64,000 bases of DNA from Microvelia longipes (GCA_018340805.1 JACMZG010001914.1:50281731-50345730), one strand, 5' to 3'. Positions 13,501 through 21,090 are shown, numbered from the stretch's first letter. The notes: generated from the sequence alone by a model not told the origin. A program made the numbers and translations.

Positions 13501-16500
13501 AGTAAATTGCACAACAAATTGAAAATAAAAACATTACTTTTTGCTTTATATTCCAATCTAATGTACATTTTTTCTTTTTGATATTTTCCGGTCTATCATT
13601 TTTTTTATTGATATACTTCAAAATAAAGCAATAGAAAAATGTTGCAAACACTATATTAGGTACTCACTCCACTTGATTTTTTCCAATAATCTTCTTAGCC
13701 TTATTAGAAGATAATTATCTTGTGTATGATGCAAGATAATGAAATAATTTGTAATGTCATCATTATGCTTTTGGAGTGCAGAACTGAATTCTGCAGAACT
13801 GAATTCTACAGAACTGAATTCTAAAGGAGTGATGATCCTGATTAGAACTCCTGGAATCAAGCCATGTCTCGGCTAAAACTCACCTGGCATTGGTTATTTG
13901 GATGCCAATCTTAGTAAAGAATGGAAACAAAGCTCTCTTTTACTTCTCTTTCCTCTTTTTTTACTAAGTTATAATATTCGAGAGAACTGTCAGTGTTTAT
14001 AAACGTCAGTGTTGACACTGACTTTTGACACCACGGAGGTCTGGGGCAGAGACTATAGATACTTTAAACAGTAAGACTGTCGACTCAATGGTGGGAAATT
14101 TGGATTCCTGTCGACACTAGCGCTGCGGGGGACCTACCTTTCAATTAAGTGGGCGTGGCTTAATTTCCCGCTTTTTGCCTACAGTCAGTTTGAAATTAAT
14201 TTTTTTTCATTTGTACAGTCATACTTCTAACTAACCGTAGCCCTTCGCAAGACTTTCGTCGTCTTTAAACTTACACAGAACGCTTTTGATTACTGTTAAG
14301 TTTTTCATTCAAGTAATTTTTAATTTAATTGATTCAATCAGGTAATAATGAAATAGTGGCTGAAGTTTACACGTGGTAGAGATAGATTGTGGCATTTAAT
14401 GCAGCCTGTATTTTAATTAAATCGGCGAGATGCGATATAGATACCTGATAAATCGACTAAATCAATAAATTTATTAAATGAAATTTACACTTATCTGCCA
14501 TCAGTAGCGTTCTCTGGAAGTTTTAAAAAAGTTTCTTTACTTTTAGTTTCTGAATTTTTTAAAATACAGAATATACTACGGCGAACCTTTGTGAAAATTA
14601 GCGAAAATTTGTGAAAATACATACAGAAAACAATCATTTATAATAATAATAAATGTAGCTGTCATAACGAAGAATTGCCATGGTATTCATAAATTTAAAT
14701 ATAAAAATATAAACAGTCATTTTTAGAAAGCTATTGGAATTAGTTCATGAGTTGTCCGCACCGGTCCGCCGCAGCGCTTTTTTAGTAGCTTGCGATAATC
14801 GAATCCAAACTTTTCCTCATTTAAGTTAACCCCCCCTGGTCTGGGGCAGAGACTATAGATACTTAAACAGTAAGACTGTCGACTCAATGGTGGAAAAATT
14901 TAGATTCCGGTCGACACTAGCGCGGCGAGGGACCTACCTTTCAATTGAGTGGGAGTGTCTTAAATTCCCGCTTTTTGCCCACAGTCAGTTTGAAATTTAA
15001 TTTTTATACTTTGTATAGTTATACTTCTAACTAACCTACCACTTTAATCTTACACAGAACGCTTCTGATTATTTTTAAGTTTTTCATTCAAGTAATTTAT
15101 TATTTTAATTGATTCAATCAGGTAATAACGAAATAATAGCTAAAGTTTACATTTACAAGTTTACAAAACCTATTTAAAGATAGATTTTGGCATTTAATGC
15201 AGCCTGTATTTTAATTACATCGGCAAGATGCGAACATGTAATTTAATGTAATTACCTGATAAAATCGACTAAATTAATAAATTAATTAAATGAAATTTAC
15301 TTATCTGCCATCAGTAAGGTTCTCTGGAAGTTTAAAAAAGGTTTCTATTTACTTTTAGTTTCTGAATTTTTAAAATACCGAACATGCAACGGCGAACCGT
15401 TTTTGTGAAAAATACATACAGAAAACTTATATAAAGAAAATTTTATAATAATAATAAATGTAGCTGTCATAACCAAGAATTGCCATGGTATTTATAAATT
15501 TTAATATAAAAATATAATCAGTCATTTTTGGAAAGCTATTGGGGTTAGTTCATGAGTTGTCCGCACCGGTCCGCCGCAGCGCTATTTTTAGTAGCTTGCC
15601 ATAATCGAGTTCAAACTTTTCCTCATTTAAGTTAACCCCCTGGTCTGGGGTTCGCAACCCAGGTTCTGCTCTCAGTTTATATAAGATTATTGTTTAAATA
15701 AATTGTCGCCAATTAGATTAGTCGCCAATCAAAGATTTCCACCAACCACCTGAGGTTGTTCACGCAGGGGTTATCCTTGATGAGCCGCAAGAATCTAACC
15801 GGGCGTTATTATTATTATTTTTGAGATATTGAGAGGTTGTTTTGATCCTTACTCTTCTTTTAATCTTTCAATTATGTTTTGTTACCTTAATAATAACATG
15901 AAACTTATAAATGGACTTATTTGTTTGATTTCAGACTGGAAACGGTAGCAATGAAGCTGAGCGCGCCAGACTGATGGAGCTGGTGGGTGTGAACGCTAGA
16001 AGACTTCAGGAAGAGAGAAAAAACACGAGTATGCTGGAAGAACAATTGAGAACTGAGAGACATAAGTGTGCTCGATTAGAAACGAAACTAGCGAGGCTGG
16101 AGTTAGAGCGTGTGGGTTGGAGTAAAGGGCTTTATAAGAAGCCTACTACTGCTGATACCATCTCAAGATCTGATTGTGAATGGGAAACACTCAAAGACAA
16201 GTAACCGCCTTATTGTTTGTTACTCTTTTTGGTACGCTATTGAGAGTTAAACCAAGCTCACAATTTCAAATCAGACCAACCTCATTGGTTCCTCAAAACT
16301 TAATCCTCGCTGACTTTTAAAAGCGCCATGGAGTACTTCACAATAAATAACACCAACAACCACGTCTCTCCACTAAACATTATCTATTAAATAAATTGAC
16401 AGAGCCGGCTTTCGGCAAATAGCCATCAACAGTGCCTAAAACAAGCGAAAATCATAAACTTAAAAATATACAAAATAAAAAGGTTACAGCATAAAAACCA

Positions 16501-18081
16501 AAATCCACCTACAAAATTTTTACATTTAATTTTTTTGTAGGTGGATTTTGGTTTTTATGCTGTAACCTTTTTATTTTGTATATTTTTAAGTTGACGATTT
16601 TCGCTTGTTTTAGGCACTGTTGATGGCTATTTGCCGAAAGCCGGCTCTGTCAATTTAATAGATAATGTTTAGAGGAGAGACGTGGTTGTTGGTGTTATTT
16701 ATTAACCCTCGCTGTTAACTGATTTAAACCGTGTTCCACACTCTAGTATTGTTACACAGAACTATTGCAAATCCATTACCATCTATTCTTAGGCAATAGA
16801 TCTGGCGTGGTCGAATCTAAACCATACACAAGATCACACACTTTACACAGCAAGGTGTTACAAACCTTTGGCATATGGCTGTCAGTTGTAATCCAGGTCC
16901 TATTGTGGATAAGCCATAAAATTTATTAAAAAGCTAATTAAATTTTAATTAAATATAAACTTCTTGTACTTGTTTATATTGAAAAATCGGGTACGGGGTA
17001 CCCCGGAACATTTCCAAGGAAGATAATAACTCGCTTCGCTCGTCCTCAGAAATACAGTTCGCCAAATTTATACTGCAACATACCTTTGGACTCGCGTCGC
17101 TCGTCTTCAGATAGTAAATGCATCCGTATCATTCTTAGCGGTCACCCGTACAGCACTGACTACGCTCAATGCTCCTTAATTTTTATGATTCCATAAAAAT
17201 CATGGATATACTTGTCGTATTGAAATGAAACTTAATAATAATATACACTTGTACCAAATTTCAATCCGATCGCAATTTTTTTCTGCGTTTTATGATTTTT
17301 CGAAATTTTCGCCGAGTCATTATTGCGGGTTAATGACGTTATAAAAATTATTTTCCGAATAATTTTTGTACAAAATCTCAACTCTCTAGCATAAATACAC
17401 TGGGTGCTACGTTGATAACAGACACATACATACAGACAGGCAACTTTGCGAAAACCATTCAGGAGGCCTTGAAAACGCCTAAAACGGATAATTCCGGTTT
17501 CATCCCGGTTTCGGATTTTTTTTGCAAACACAATACTTTTCCTATATACCTACGGTATAAATGAGGAAAAGTAAAAATCAATTAAAAATTTTGTACGATA
17601 ATATAAATAAATATTTCTGTTAATAAAATAACTAACTATAGACGAGTTAAGGTTTGGATTTCCTATAACATGTTTTTATTAATGCATAAAATACAGGGTG
17701 GTTAGGGATTATAGAGGTGAGGTTAGGTAATGGGTTTGAGCTTAGCTATAACCCATTTTTAAACCTGCCTCCTGGGAATATTTTTTATTGAGGGAAAGGC
17801 TTTATTTTATTATCTGCTTTATTTTTAGTTTATACTTCTAGTTCTGAACGTAATTCTCTTATTTACGTTTGGTACAGTCTTAGAATTACTATATATAGAA
17901 GGAGCACTACTGATAACACGAAAGTCGGTTCACTGGTGGTCTTAAATAATGCTCCCACCCTAAAAATATACAATTTTCTTATAAAAAAGTTGGAGATACT
18001 TCCGGTTGCTGAATTATTATGTTCTATTATTAATTAATGATTGATTATTCATAATATAATTATATATATATATATATATTA

Positions 18082-18160
<79 letters not shown>

Positions 18161-18163
18161 ATT

Positions 18164-18223
<60 letters not shown>

Positions 18224-18806
18224 ATATTATATATATTAGTTCTTTACGATCTTTCTTCATTAATGGATATTTATGACACATATTTAAAATAATGTTTTGT
18301 TGTTAGGATGGTACCCCTACTTAAGACCACCAGTCAACCGGCTTTCGTGTTATCAGTGGAATTACATTGTGTTTACGGTCATGTGCTCCTTCTATATTAG
18401 TATTATTCTAAGGGTACAGTTAATATTTTAGTTACTTCAATGACACGATATAAAATCAAATTTAATTTTTCAATTCTTTGTGATAAGGCGTTTTGGAATT
18501 TGGATCTGGAGCTCAACCACAAACCACATTATGTGGCTTATGGGTTTTTCAAGAGAGTCGAGTTAATTAACCCCAAATCTCAAAGTTAGCCGCAATAAGA
18601 CGTTTCTTTCAACTTAACTTAAAATTATGTAGTTCAACATATGGTATTTCAGATCGGAGCTGCTAGAAGAGAAATGTTTAGCTTTAGAGTCCAGACTTCG
18701 TACTATACATCAGGAGAAAGAAGACGACAATAGAAGATTCATTCAGATAATTGAAGAACAAAGATCATCTTTCGCTGACCTTCAGAGAAAACAGACTTTG
18801 TCTTAA
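2455..18806 (+). CDS. CCDC13: CCDC13-like coiled-coil protein (10 exons)
   Basis: Exons: 2455-2634, 5236-5455, 7090-7265, 8920-9076, 11059-11294, 12506-12607, 12979-13070, 13168-13261, 15935-16200, 18653-18806. All have GT/AG borders and the phases (0,1,0,1,0,0,2,0,2) join without a break, giving 1677 nt or 558 aa plus TAA. The protein is Lys/Glu/Gln-rich and predicted mostly coiled coil. The strongest family signals are the segment GWRGRAQQIL in exon 4 with its flanks, RIVELSKK in exon 2, and the RRLQEER...LEEQL...RLE stretch in exon 9, in the same order as in vertebrate CCDC13. Human CCDC13 is about 715 aa, so this form is shorter, mainly between exons 1 and 2. The human protein is a centriolar-satellite component needed for cilium formation; a role in sperm or sensory cilia is inferred here. 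I cannot exclude a small missed phase-0 exon in intron 1. Confidence 0.9.
3097..3722. mobile_element. Long-TIR MITE, copy 1 (CCDC13 intron 1)
   Basis: Inverted arms of about 130-200 bp: the left begins near CTCCAAGAGCC and the right ends GGCTCTTGGACT. Both arms include GTGAC(T/C)CATTT and AAGCATAGTCTGC-like blocks. The same element occurs at about 61612-62452, where outer and inner parts are alignable by eye. No open frame. A target duplication is not certain. Interpreted as a non-autonomous DNA transposon. Confidence 0.7.
3723..5235. other. Rest of CCDC13 intron 1
   Basis: AT-rich intron sequence. It holds a short direct repeat of GGGATTATCCAATAA near 4774-4815, an inverted GTGCACAATG pair near 4478-4542, and a piece at about 4966-5110 of a dispersed repeat (GCACCAAGGGAGT...AAGAATGCTAT) that recurs near 8149. 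I found no further exon with both splice sites and coiled-coil coding potential. Confidence 0.4.
5236..5455 (+). CDS. CCDC13: CCDC13 exon 2
   Basis: Acceptor TATTTTTCAG|GG and donor CAAAG|GTCCGA. It encodes a heptad-rich segment (LEEENEELKTKLKQAEDRL) and then RIVELSKKIKELQSQI, one of the best-conserved CCDC13 signatures. The donor is weaker than the others, but it is the choice that gives phase 1 and restores the frame with exon 3. A hAT-like MITE begins only 46 bp after the exon. Confidence 0.85.
5502..6228. mobile_element. hAT-like MITE family H1, copy 1
   Basis: 727 bp bounded by inverted CAAGGATCTTTAATAAAGG and its near complement ending ATTCAAGATCCTTG. It is flanked by a perfect 8-bp duplication GATTTAAC at 5494-5501 and 6229-6236, the hallmark of hAT elements. 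Inner terminal sequence GATGACGCA(C/T)TAAG is shared with copies at 9450-10165 and 63724 onward. It contains a (TAA)n tract and no coding frame. It lies in CCDC13 intron 2. Confidence 0.9.
6237..7089. other. Rest of CCDC13 intron 2
   Basis: Unremarkable AT-rich intron. A short inverted pair near 6730-6780 (GAACCT...GAGGG / CCCTCAATTAGGTTC) could fold. No supported gene or RNA feature. Confidence 0.35.
7090..7265 (+). CDS. CCDC13: CCDC13 exon 3
   Basis: Acceptor TAATTTTAG and donor GTGAAG|GTAATG. The exon begins with two bases completing a split Gly codon and ends in phase 0. It encodes Cys-containing sequence (IECCSECV) and a coiled-coil stretch with NIKLCELRNQNQHLRHEF, which aligns with the NLKMSDLRNQ region of vertebrate CCDC13. 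The acceptor could instead lie 3 bp further on, removing one residue. Confidence 0.85.
7266..8919. other. CCDC13 intron 3, other content
   Basis: Holds an A-tract at 7388-7402, the palindrome at 7840-7885, and at about 8147-8240 a dispersed repeat shared with 4966-5110. The 8617-8919 open stretch is upstream read-through of exon 4 and shows no homology. Nothing else supportable. Confidence 0.35.
7840..7885. repeat. Perfect 20-bp-arm palindrome
   Basis: Arms 7840-7859 and 7866-7885 are perfect reverse complements (CAGAGTAATACAATAACGGG) around a 6-nt loop. It lies in CCDC13 intron 3 in otherwise unstructured sequence. Perfect pairing in a neutral intron suggests a recent origin, probably a small foldback insertion. 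It is too far from exon ends to look like a splicing element. Confidence 0.8.
8920..9076 (+). CDS. CCDC13: CCDC13 exon 4 (signature exon)
   Basis: Starts after CTATACAAG in phase 0 and ends AATA|GTAAGTTG in phase 1. It encodes the most diagnostic block: an EIGEKVNV motif followed by GWRGRAQQILGLQQKVAEL, nearly identical in spacing to the vertebrate EVGEDINV...WRGRAQQIL block. The open frame extends upstream to 8617, but that part is intron read-through with no homology and contains simple repeats. Confidence 0.9.
9398..9423. repeat. GC-rich perfect hairpin
   Basis: GAGGTTTCGCG and CGCGAAACCTC are perfect complements around GGAT, embedded in a local cluster of CGCG and CTCGCG words (9110-9440) that is unusual for this AT-rich intron. 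It lies just upstream of the H1 MITE copy 2. Function unknown. Confidence 0.7.
9450..10165. mobile_element. hAT-like MITE family H1, copy 2
   Basis: 716 bp with terminal CAAGGATGTTGAATAAAGG and its complement, flanked by the perfect 8-bp duplication GTTCCAAT at 9442-9449 and 10166-10173. It is similar over its length to copy 1 in intron 2, including the internal AAGTGACCCCATCGAAAAT block. Non-coding; the open frames inside it are repeat artefacts. It sits in CCDC13 intron 4. Confidence 0.9.
10332..10436 (+). pseudogene. Orphan copy of a knottin signal-peptide exon
   Basis: These 105 bp match 32210-32314 (3' part of exon 1 of the knottin gene at 32-36 kb) with one difference, a synonymous Val codon change. 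The match continues through the GTAAGT donor and about 30 bp of intron, then dissolves in a (CA)n/(TA)n microsatellite. The 5' end of the source exon, including its start codon and TATA promoter, is absent; an internal in-frame ATG at 10341 remains. No matching second exon follows. It sits in CCDC13 intron 4 in the same orientation as that gene. Probably a dead duplicate, though it could act as a cryptic exon since its donor is intact. Confidence 0.85.
10480..10553. repeat. (TA)n microsatellite
   Basis: About 36 TA dinucleotides preceded by (CA)n. It marks the right breakpoint of the duplicated knottin exon, whose source also has a (TA)n tract at the corresponding intron position. Length is likely to vary between individuals. 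Confidence 0.95.
10600..11058. other. End of CCDC13 intron 4
   Basis: Unique AT-rich intron sequence between the (TA)n tract and exon 5. Short GGCCGTTTCGCGGCC hairpin near 10718. No feature with functional support. Confidence 0.3.
11059..11294 (+). CDS. CCDC13: CCDC13 exon 5
   Basis: Acceptor TATTGTTGAG, exon starting with AT to complete an Asn codon, and donor CTAAAC|GTAAGT. It encodes about 78 residues of uninterrupted coiled coil (EIESLKTEIETLRTE onwards), ending DKKLIDSLN, which aligns with the HDDELIDALM segment of human CCDC13. An alternative AG at 11062 would break the frame with exon 4, so 11059 is preferred. Confidence 0.85.
11310..11400. repeat. Dispersed repeat, also at 25.1 kb
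   Basis: The block CTATCTTTGATATCTGATCT ... AAGACTCATCTATCACCCTC ... CGGCTAGCACTGATGATG is shared with 25095-25215, where it forms a hairpin. It begins just 3' of exon 5. Probably a MITE remnant. Confidence 0.6.
11500..11770. repeat. Degenerate TTTAAAGAGTTTTTA tandem repeat
   Basis: About a dozen imperfect units of 20-30 bp based on AAAGAGTTTTTAAGCTTT. Low complexity, inside CCDC13 intron 5. Confidence 0.75.
11855..12410. repeat. GAGAGGTACCTACATATTGCC minisatellite
   Basis: Array with units of roughly 25-36 bp, alternating GAGGTACCTACATATTGCCT and GAGGTACTAACATATCATCT variants, in CCDC13 intron 5. The mix of two variants suggests a higher-order repeat. Non-coding. Confidence 0.85.
12506..12607 (+). 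CDS. CCDC13: CCDC13 exon 6
   Basis: Acceptor ACTGTTGTAG|GC and donor TCACAG|GTAACC; 102 nt, phase 0 at both ends, encoding 34 residues. It is preceded by about 1 kb of minisatellite in intron 5. It encodes a Lys/Ser-rich linker and a short coiled coil (HQISLLKRDLSQ). It is supported by splice sites, open frame and position between conserved exons more than by its own similarity. Confidence 0.8.
12979..13070 (+). CDS. CCDC13: CCDC13 exon 7
   Basis: Acceptor GGTTTGTTACAG and donor CCAAG|GTAAAT; ends in phase 2. It encodes ERLKNEQLEETVKEKDCKIA and a short tail: typical coiled coil, matching the region around AQLQAMVAEREAKVRQLE in vertebrate CCDC13 by composition and position. Intron 7 is only 97 bp, the shortest in the gene. 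Confidence 0.85.
13168..13261 (+). CDS. CCDC13: CCDC13 exon 8
   Basis: Acceptor TTTTGCTTTTCAG with a strong pyrimidine tract and donor TTAAT|GTAGGT. The first base completes an Arg codon and the exon ends in phase 0. It encodes a Ser/Glu-rich, non-coiled linker with CVSARSVSLDN, resembling the SSRSVTSLG linker in human CCDC13. The following 2.7-kb intron carries the tandem MITE pair and a split SINE. Confidence 0.85.
13955..14046 (+). repeat. SINE 5' fragment split by MITE insertion
   Basis: CACGGAG followed by GTCTGGGG is the left half of a tRNA-like B-box region; the continuation TTCGCAACCC... lies at 15651. Intact relatives are at 52205-52555 and, on the minus strand, 21640-21857. The GTCTGGGG itself became the target duplication of the inserted MITEs. 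The 5' limit of the SINE is uncertain. Confidence 0.55.
14047..14838. mobile_element. hAT-like MITE family H2, copy A
   Basis: 792 bp starting CAGAGACTATAGATACTT and ending GTTAACCCCCCCTG, flanked by GTCTGGGG at 14039-14046 and again at 14839-14846. Homologous along its length to copy B immediately downstream and to copy C at 26058-26812. It contains the shared block GCACCGGTCCGCCGCAGCGC near the 3' end. Non-coding. It lies in CCDC13 intron 8. Confidence 0.9.
14847..15642. mobile_element. hAT-like MITE family H2, copy B (tandem)
   Basis: 796 bp, same orientation and termini as copy A, separated from it by one GTCTGGGG and followed by a third GTCTGGGG at 15643-15650. It differs from copy A by scattered substitutions and indels, so it is not a fresh duplication. 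It arose either by two insertions into the same 8-bp site or by tandem duplication of element plus target. Confidence 0.9.
15651..15825 (+). repeat. SINE 3' fragment
   Basis: Begins TTCGCAACCC, completing the B box interrupted at 14046, then CACCTGAGGTTGTTCACGCA and GGTTATCCTTGATGAGCCGC, ending in (ATT)n. The same 3' domain appears reversed at 21640-21720 and forward near 52497-52545. A tRNA-related SINE family; the tail lies about 110 bp before exon 9. Confidence 0.7.
15935..16200 (+). CDS. CCDC13: CCDC13 exon 9
   Basis: Acceptor TTTGATTTCAG|AC and donor ACAA|GTAACC, ending in phase 2. It encodes ARLMELV...RRLQEERKNTSMLEEQL and ERHKCARLETKLARLELERV, a long coiled coil matching the conserved C-terminal third of CCDC13 (LQEERHRTVVLEQHLEKIRLE). 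The frame would stop at a TAA straddling the donor, so splicing to exon 10 is required for the rest of the domain. Confidence 0.85.
16342..16703. mobile_element. Near-perfect long palindrome (foldback MITE)
   Basis: Arms of about 165-170 bp (left from AATAAATAACACC at 16342, right ending at 16703) are almost perfect complements with a loop of about 20-30 bp near 16520. Such identity indicates recent insertion or gene conversion. It lies in CCDC13 intron 9, where it could form a very stable RNA hairpin in the pre-mRNA. No open frame. Confidence 0.85.
16985..17570 (-). repeat. Dispersed repeat of the GAGCGAAGCGAG family, minus copy
   Basis: Starts AAAATCGGGTACGGGGTACC and ends at TACCTACGGTATAAATGAGG read on the plus strand. 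This is the reverse complement of the copy at 35335-36055. It contains TCGCTTCGCTCGTC. Other partial copies: 29440-29560, 41310-41400, 48300-48490, 50200-50490, 56455-56720 and 59990-60600. About 600-730 bp, non-coding, with one end starting TTCCTCATTTATACC. Class unknown. Confidence 0.75.
17879..18412. mobile_element. hAT-like MITE family H3, copy 1
   Basis: 534 bp with long inverted termini beginning CTTAGAAT(AAT)ACTA and containing AGAAGGAGCAC and GATAACACGAAAG. It is flanked by the perfect 8-bp duplication GGTACAGT at 17871-17878 and 18413-18420. The centre is filled by (TA)n from 18058 to 18235. Related copies at 36396-39560 (interrupted) and 39575-40113. In CCDC13 intron 9. Confidence 0.9.
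18058..18235. repeat. (TA)n-rich tract inside MITE H3 copy 1
   Basis: About 180 bp of TA dinucleotide runs broken by single-base interruptions, sitting in the middle of the element, where the other copies have unique sequence. Confidence 0.9.
18653..18806 (+). CDS. CCDC13: CCDC13 exon 10 (stop codon)
   Basis: Acceptor TGGTATTTCAG; the first base completes a Lys codon. It encodes ELLEEKCLALESRLRTIHQE and ends with ...FADLQRKQTLS and TAA at 18804-18806, close in length and character to the vertebrate C terminus (EENEMLKAAL ... LRQQKTG). No AATAAA follows within about 900 bp, so the 3' UTR may be long or spliced (see 20421-20545). Confidence 0.85.
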
Positions 18807-19680
18807 CAGTCCAGTGCTCTACTTCTCGTGGGTATGAATATTCAAGCTTGGCTGTACAAACTATATTGTAAATTGTCTGGAAGCTGTCTTCGTGATCGAG
18901 GCAGTTAAAGACAGTAATTTAACTGACCTTCAACATCACAGTCTGGACAATCTGAAGGTCTGGGCAAAAAATATAATATGCATAGAATGTCGGAATGTAT
19001 ACGAGAACGTCAGACAGAAAGTGGGCATGAACTCGGTGCTGGTCTCTAGTAGAAGCTTTGTAAACTAACTCTTCTTACCAAAACATTCTTCCTACTTTTC
19101 TATGTTATTATTTTGAAATAATCTCATTCTATATTACCATTTTAACGACGCAAGTACCTATTCTAAATTAGTATTTATTATACAAAGCAAATTTTTGGAT
19201 AAATTAGTTTTGTGCCAGAAGAACTTTGCTGAAAATAAGACGACAGTGGTGCAATCTCGTAGTTGGCAAAGTGAAATTATCAAATTACTCACTAGCGCTC
19301 CTGTTAACTGGCTACGGAACTAATATTTACTTGTCCGAAATCATAAATACCTGAACCATCTTTCATTAATTATATATTATTTGGTGTGCGGTGGGAAAAC
19401 AGAGAGGACTCATTGAGTCAGGTCACATAATATATGAAAAACGATATATGTGTGTGTGTGTATTATGTATATATGTACAGTATAAGATCTACTTTTTTGT
19501 ATGGCGAAAGATAACTCTCGCTTATCGTTTATAGGCTTTCTCAAATCGAAACGAAACTTTGTATATCGAGAGATGTTTGGGAGGTTACGAGGCATATTGT
19601 TTGTAAAAATAGTATACGTCATCGACCCAAGTTATAAGATCGATTTTTATTTGATGAAAACAAAACTTTTGTTTAAAACA
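18807..19680. other. Possible CCDC13 3' UTR and flank
   Basis: Sequence after the CCDC13 stop. CGTGG|GTATGA at about 18826-18836 could be a donor for a spliced 3' UTR. No AATAAA in the first 900 bp. A short (TG)n lies near 19450. Nothing else supportable. Confidence 0.3.
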
Positions 19681-19685
19681 AGGTA

Positions 19686-20034
19686 TTAAATTCTAGGTTA
19701 ATTAATGAAGAGTTCAGTCCTATAGAAATTTCATTTAAATAAACATTAATAACAGACGTTTCGCGTGGCGAAGCCATGCGATTTAACTTGCAATTTCACT
19801 TGTAATTTAACTTGCTATTGTGTTTTAAATGTATTTGTTTAACTGTGGTAAAGTTTTTGTTGATGTTCTTTTGGTTTTGGTATGCTTTACTAAATATTTT
19901 TGGTGTTGGTTGTTTGTTTTTGTTTACACTGAAGATGCCTGGCTTCGCCATGCGAAATGTCTGTAATTAATGTTTATTTAAATAAAATTTCTATAGGACT
20001 GAAGTCTTCATTAATTAACCTAGAATTTAATTCT
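19686..20034. mobile_element. Palindromic element with hammerhead-like core
   Basis: Arms of about 95 bp (TTAAATTCTAGGTTAATTAA ... and its complement) enclose an AT/T-rich spacer. On the plus strand, CTGAAGA at 19929-19935 and GAAA at 19954-19957 flank a hairpin whose stem pairs TGGC with GCCA. This resembles the hammerhead-ribozyme core reported for Penelope-like elements. Compare 57545-57797 and 58788-59010. Confidence 0.6.
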
Positions 20035-20420
20035 TAACAGTCCAATAACAATTTTGTTAAAGGTATTAAATATTCAGGTAAACAGAGTGTGACATGACAT
20101 TGTGTCGAACCATCAATAATGACCAATGTCGAATGATGGAACAGTTCTCAGATGTAGTAGTACAATTTGCTTCTTAAATTTCGTAGGCGTTTCTCGCATA
20201 ATTATATTGAGTCAACTATTCATATTTTTGCAAAAACTCGGTAGTGTCAAATGATGTATGTTTGTTTGCCAAGCATGATACTTCACATTATACTTCGGAA
20301 TTTTAATTGAAGATCAGAGCGAGTTTAGGTTCGGATAAATATTAGGAACAAACATACTCAAGTTTATTATTTACTTATATGTTCCTTAAGTATTTTTTGA
20401 TAAGGATAATGTATTTTTAG

Positions 20421-20515
20421 GCGGCAGCAGTAGAAATGGTCAAAGGCTAGCTCTGAGAGGTAGATCCAACATAAGAAGCAACGACCAGAGGTTTCAAACT
20501 AATAAAAATTTGTAA
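20421..20515 (+). CDS. Possible terminal exon of unknown gene
   Basis: GTATTTTTAG at 20411-20420 is a good acceptor. The following frame, if entered in phase 1 (two bases, then GGC), stays open for 30 codons of Gly/Ser/Arg/Asn-rich sequence (GSSRNGQRLALRGRSNIRSN...) to TAA at 20513-20515. An AATAAA lies 24 bp later, as expected for a last exon. No CCDC13 exon ends with an obvious phase-1 donor to join it, so it may be a non-coding 3' UTR exon of CCDC13, an alternative C terminus, or chance. Confidence 0.3.
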
Positions 20516-20539
20516 CATTTATTATAACAGCGTGTAATT

Positions 20540-20545
20540 AATAAA
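20540..20545 (+). terminator. AATAAA polyadenylation signal candidate
   Basis: AATAAA shortly after the stop of the possible terminal exon at 20421. It is the first well-placed poly(A) signal downstream of CCDC13 that follows a plausible acceptor. AT richness makes chance occurrence common. Confidence 0.35.
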
Positions 20546-20680
20546 GGCACTTATTTACCTATTTACCACTTCATTATTCCCTATTTACCTCCTTTCCTCT
20601 TATTCGTTGGTTCAATTATCTTTTAGCAAATAGCAAATAATCAAAGAAAAAAATATGATCAAGAATTCATACGTATACAT

Positions 20681-21080
20681 ATATAAGGCGCGGTCGAATA
20701 TCCACGGCCTTCTAGAACATTGGATCACCAACAAACTTTTTTTATAACTTTTATTTTCAAAATTTTCAGTAATTAGCCGGATTTGTGATAAATGAAGCCT
20801 ATTTCCGTAATCTGCACGCTCTTTTGGTTAATCTCTAAGGGTATTTACATTCACTCAACGATTTATTTTTTAATCTAACTTGGTACATACATAACTACTG
20901 TTAGACGTCAATGTTAACAACAAATATGACATGTCAAAATATAACACAAATCAGGTAGATAACATTGACGTCTAACAGTAGTTATGTACCAAGTTAGATT
21001 AAAAAAAATCGTTGAGTGAATGTAAATATCAGGTGATCCAATGTTCTAGAAGGCCATGGATATTCGACGGCGCCTTATAT
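20681..21080. mobile_element. Inverted-repeat MITE
   Basis: The left end ATATAAGGCGCGGTCGAATA and right end TATTCGACGGCGCCTTATAT are complements, and the inner arms (AACTTGGTACATACATAACT ... and its complement) also pair around a short centre near 20920-20960. The left arm has an extra ~100-bp segment (20730-20830). A (TA)n then (TATG)n microsatellite follows at 21094-21180. Confidence 0.75.
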
Positions 21081-21090
21081 AGTTTAGGTT

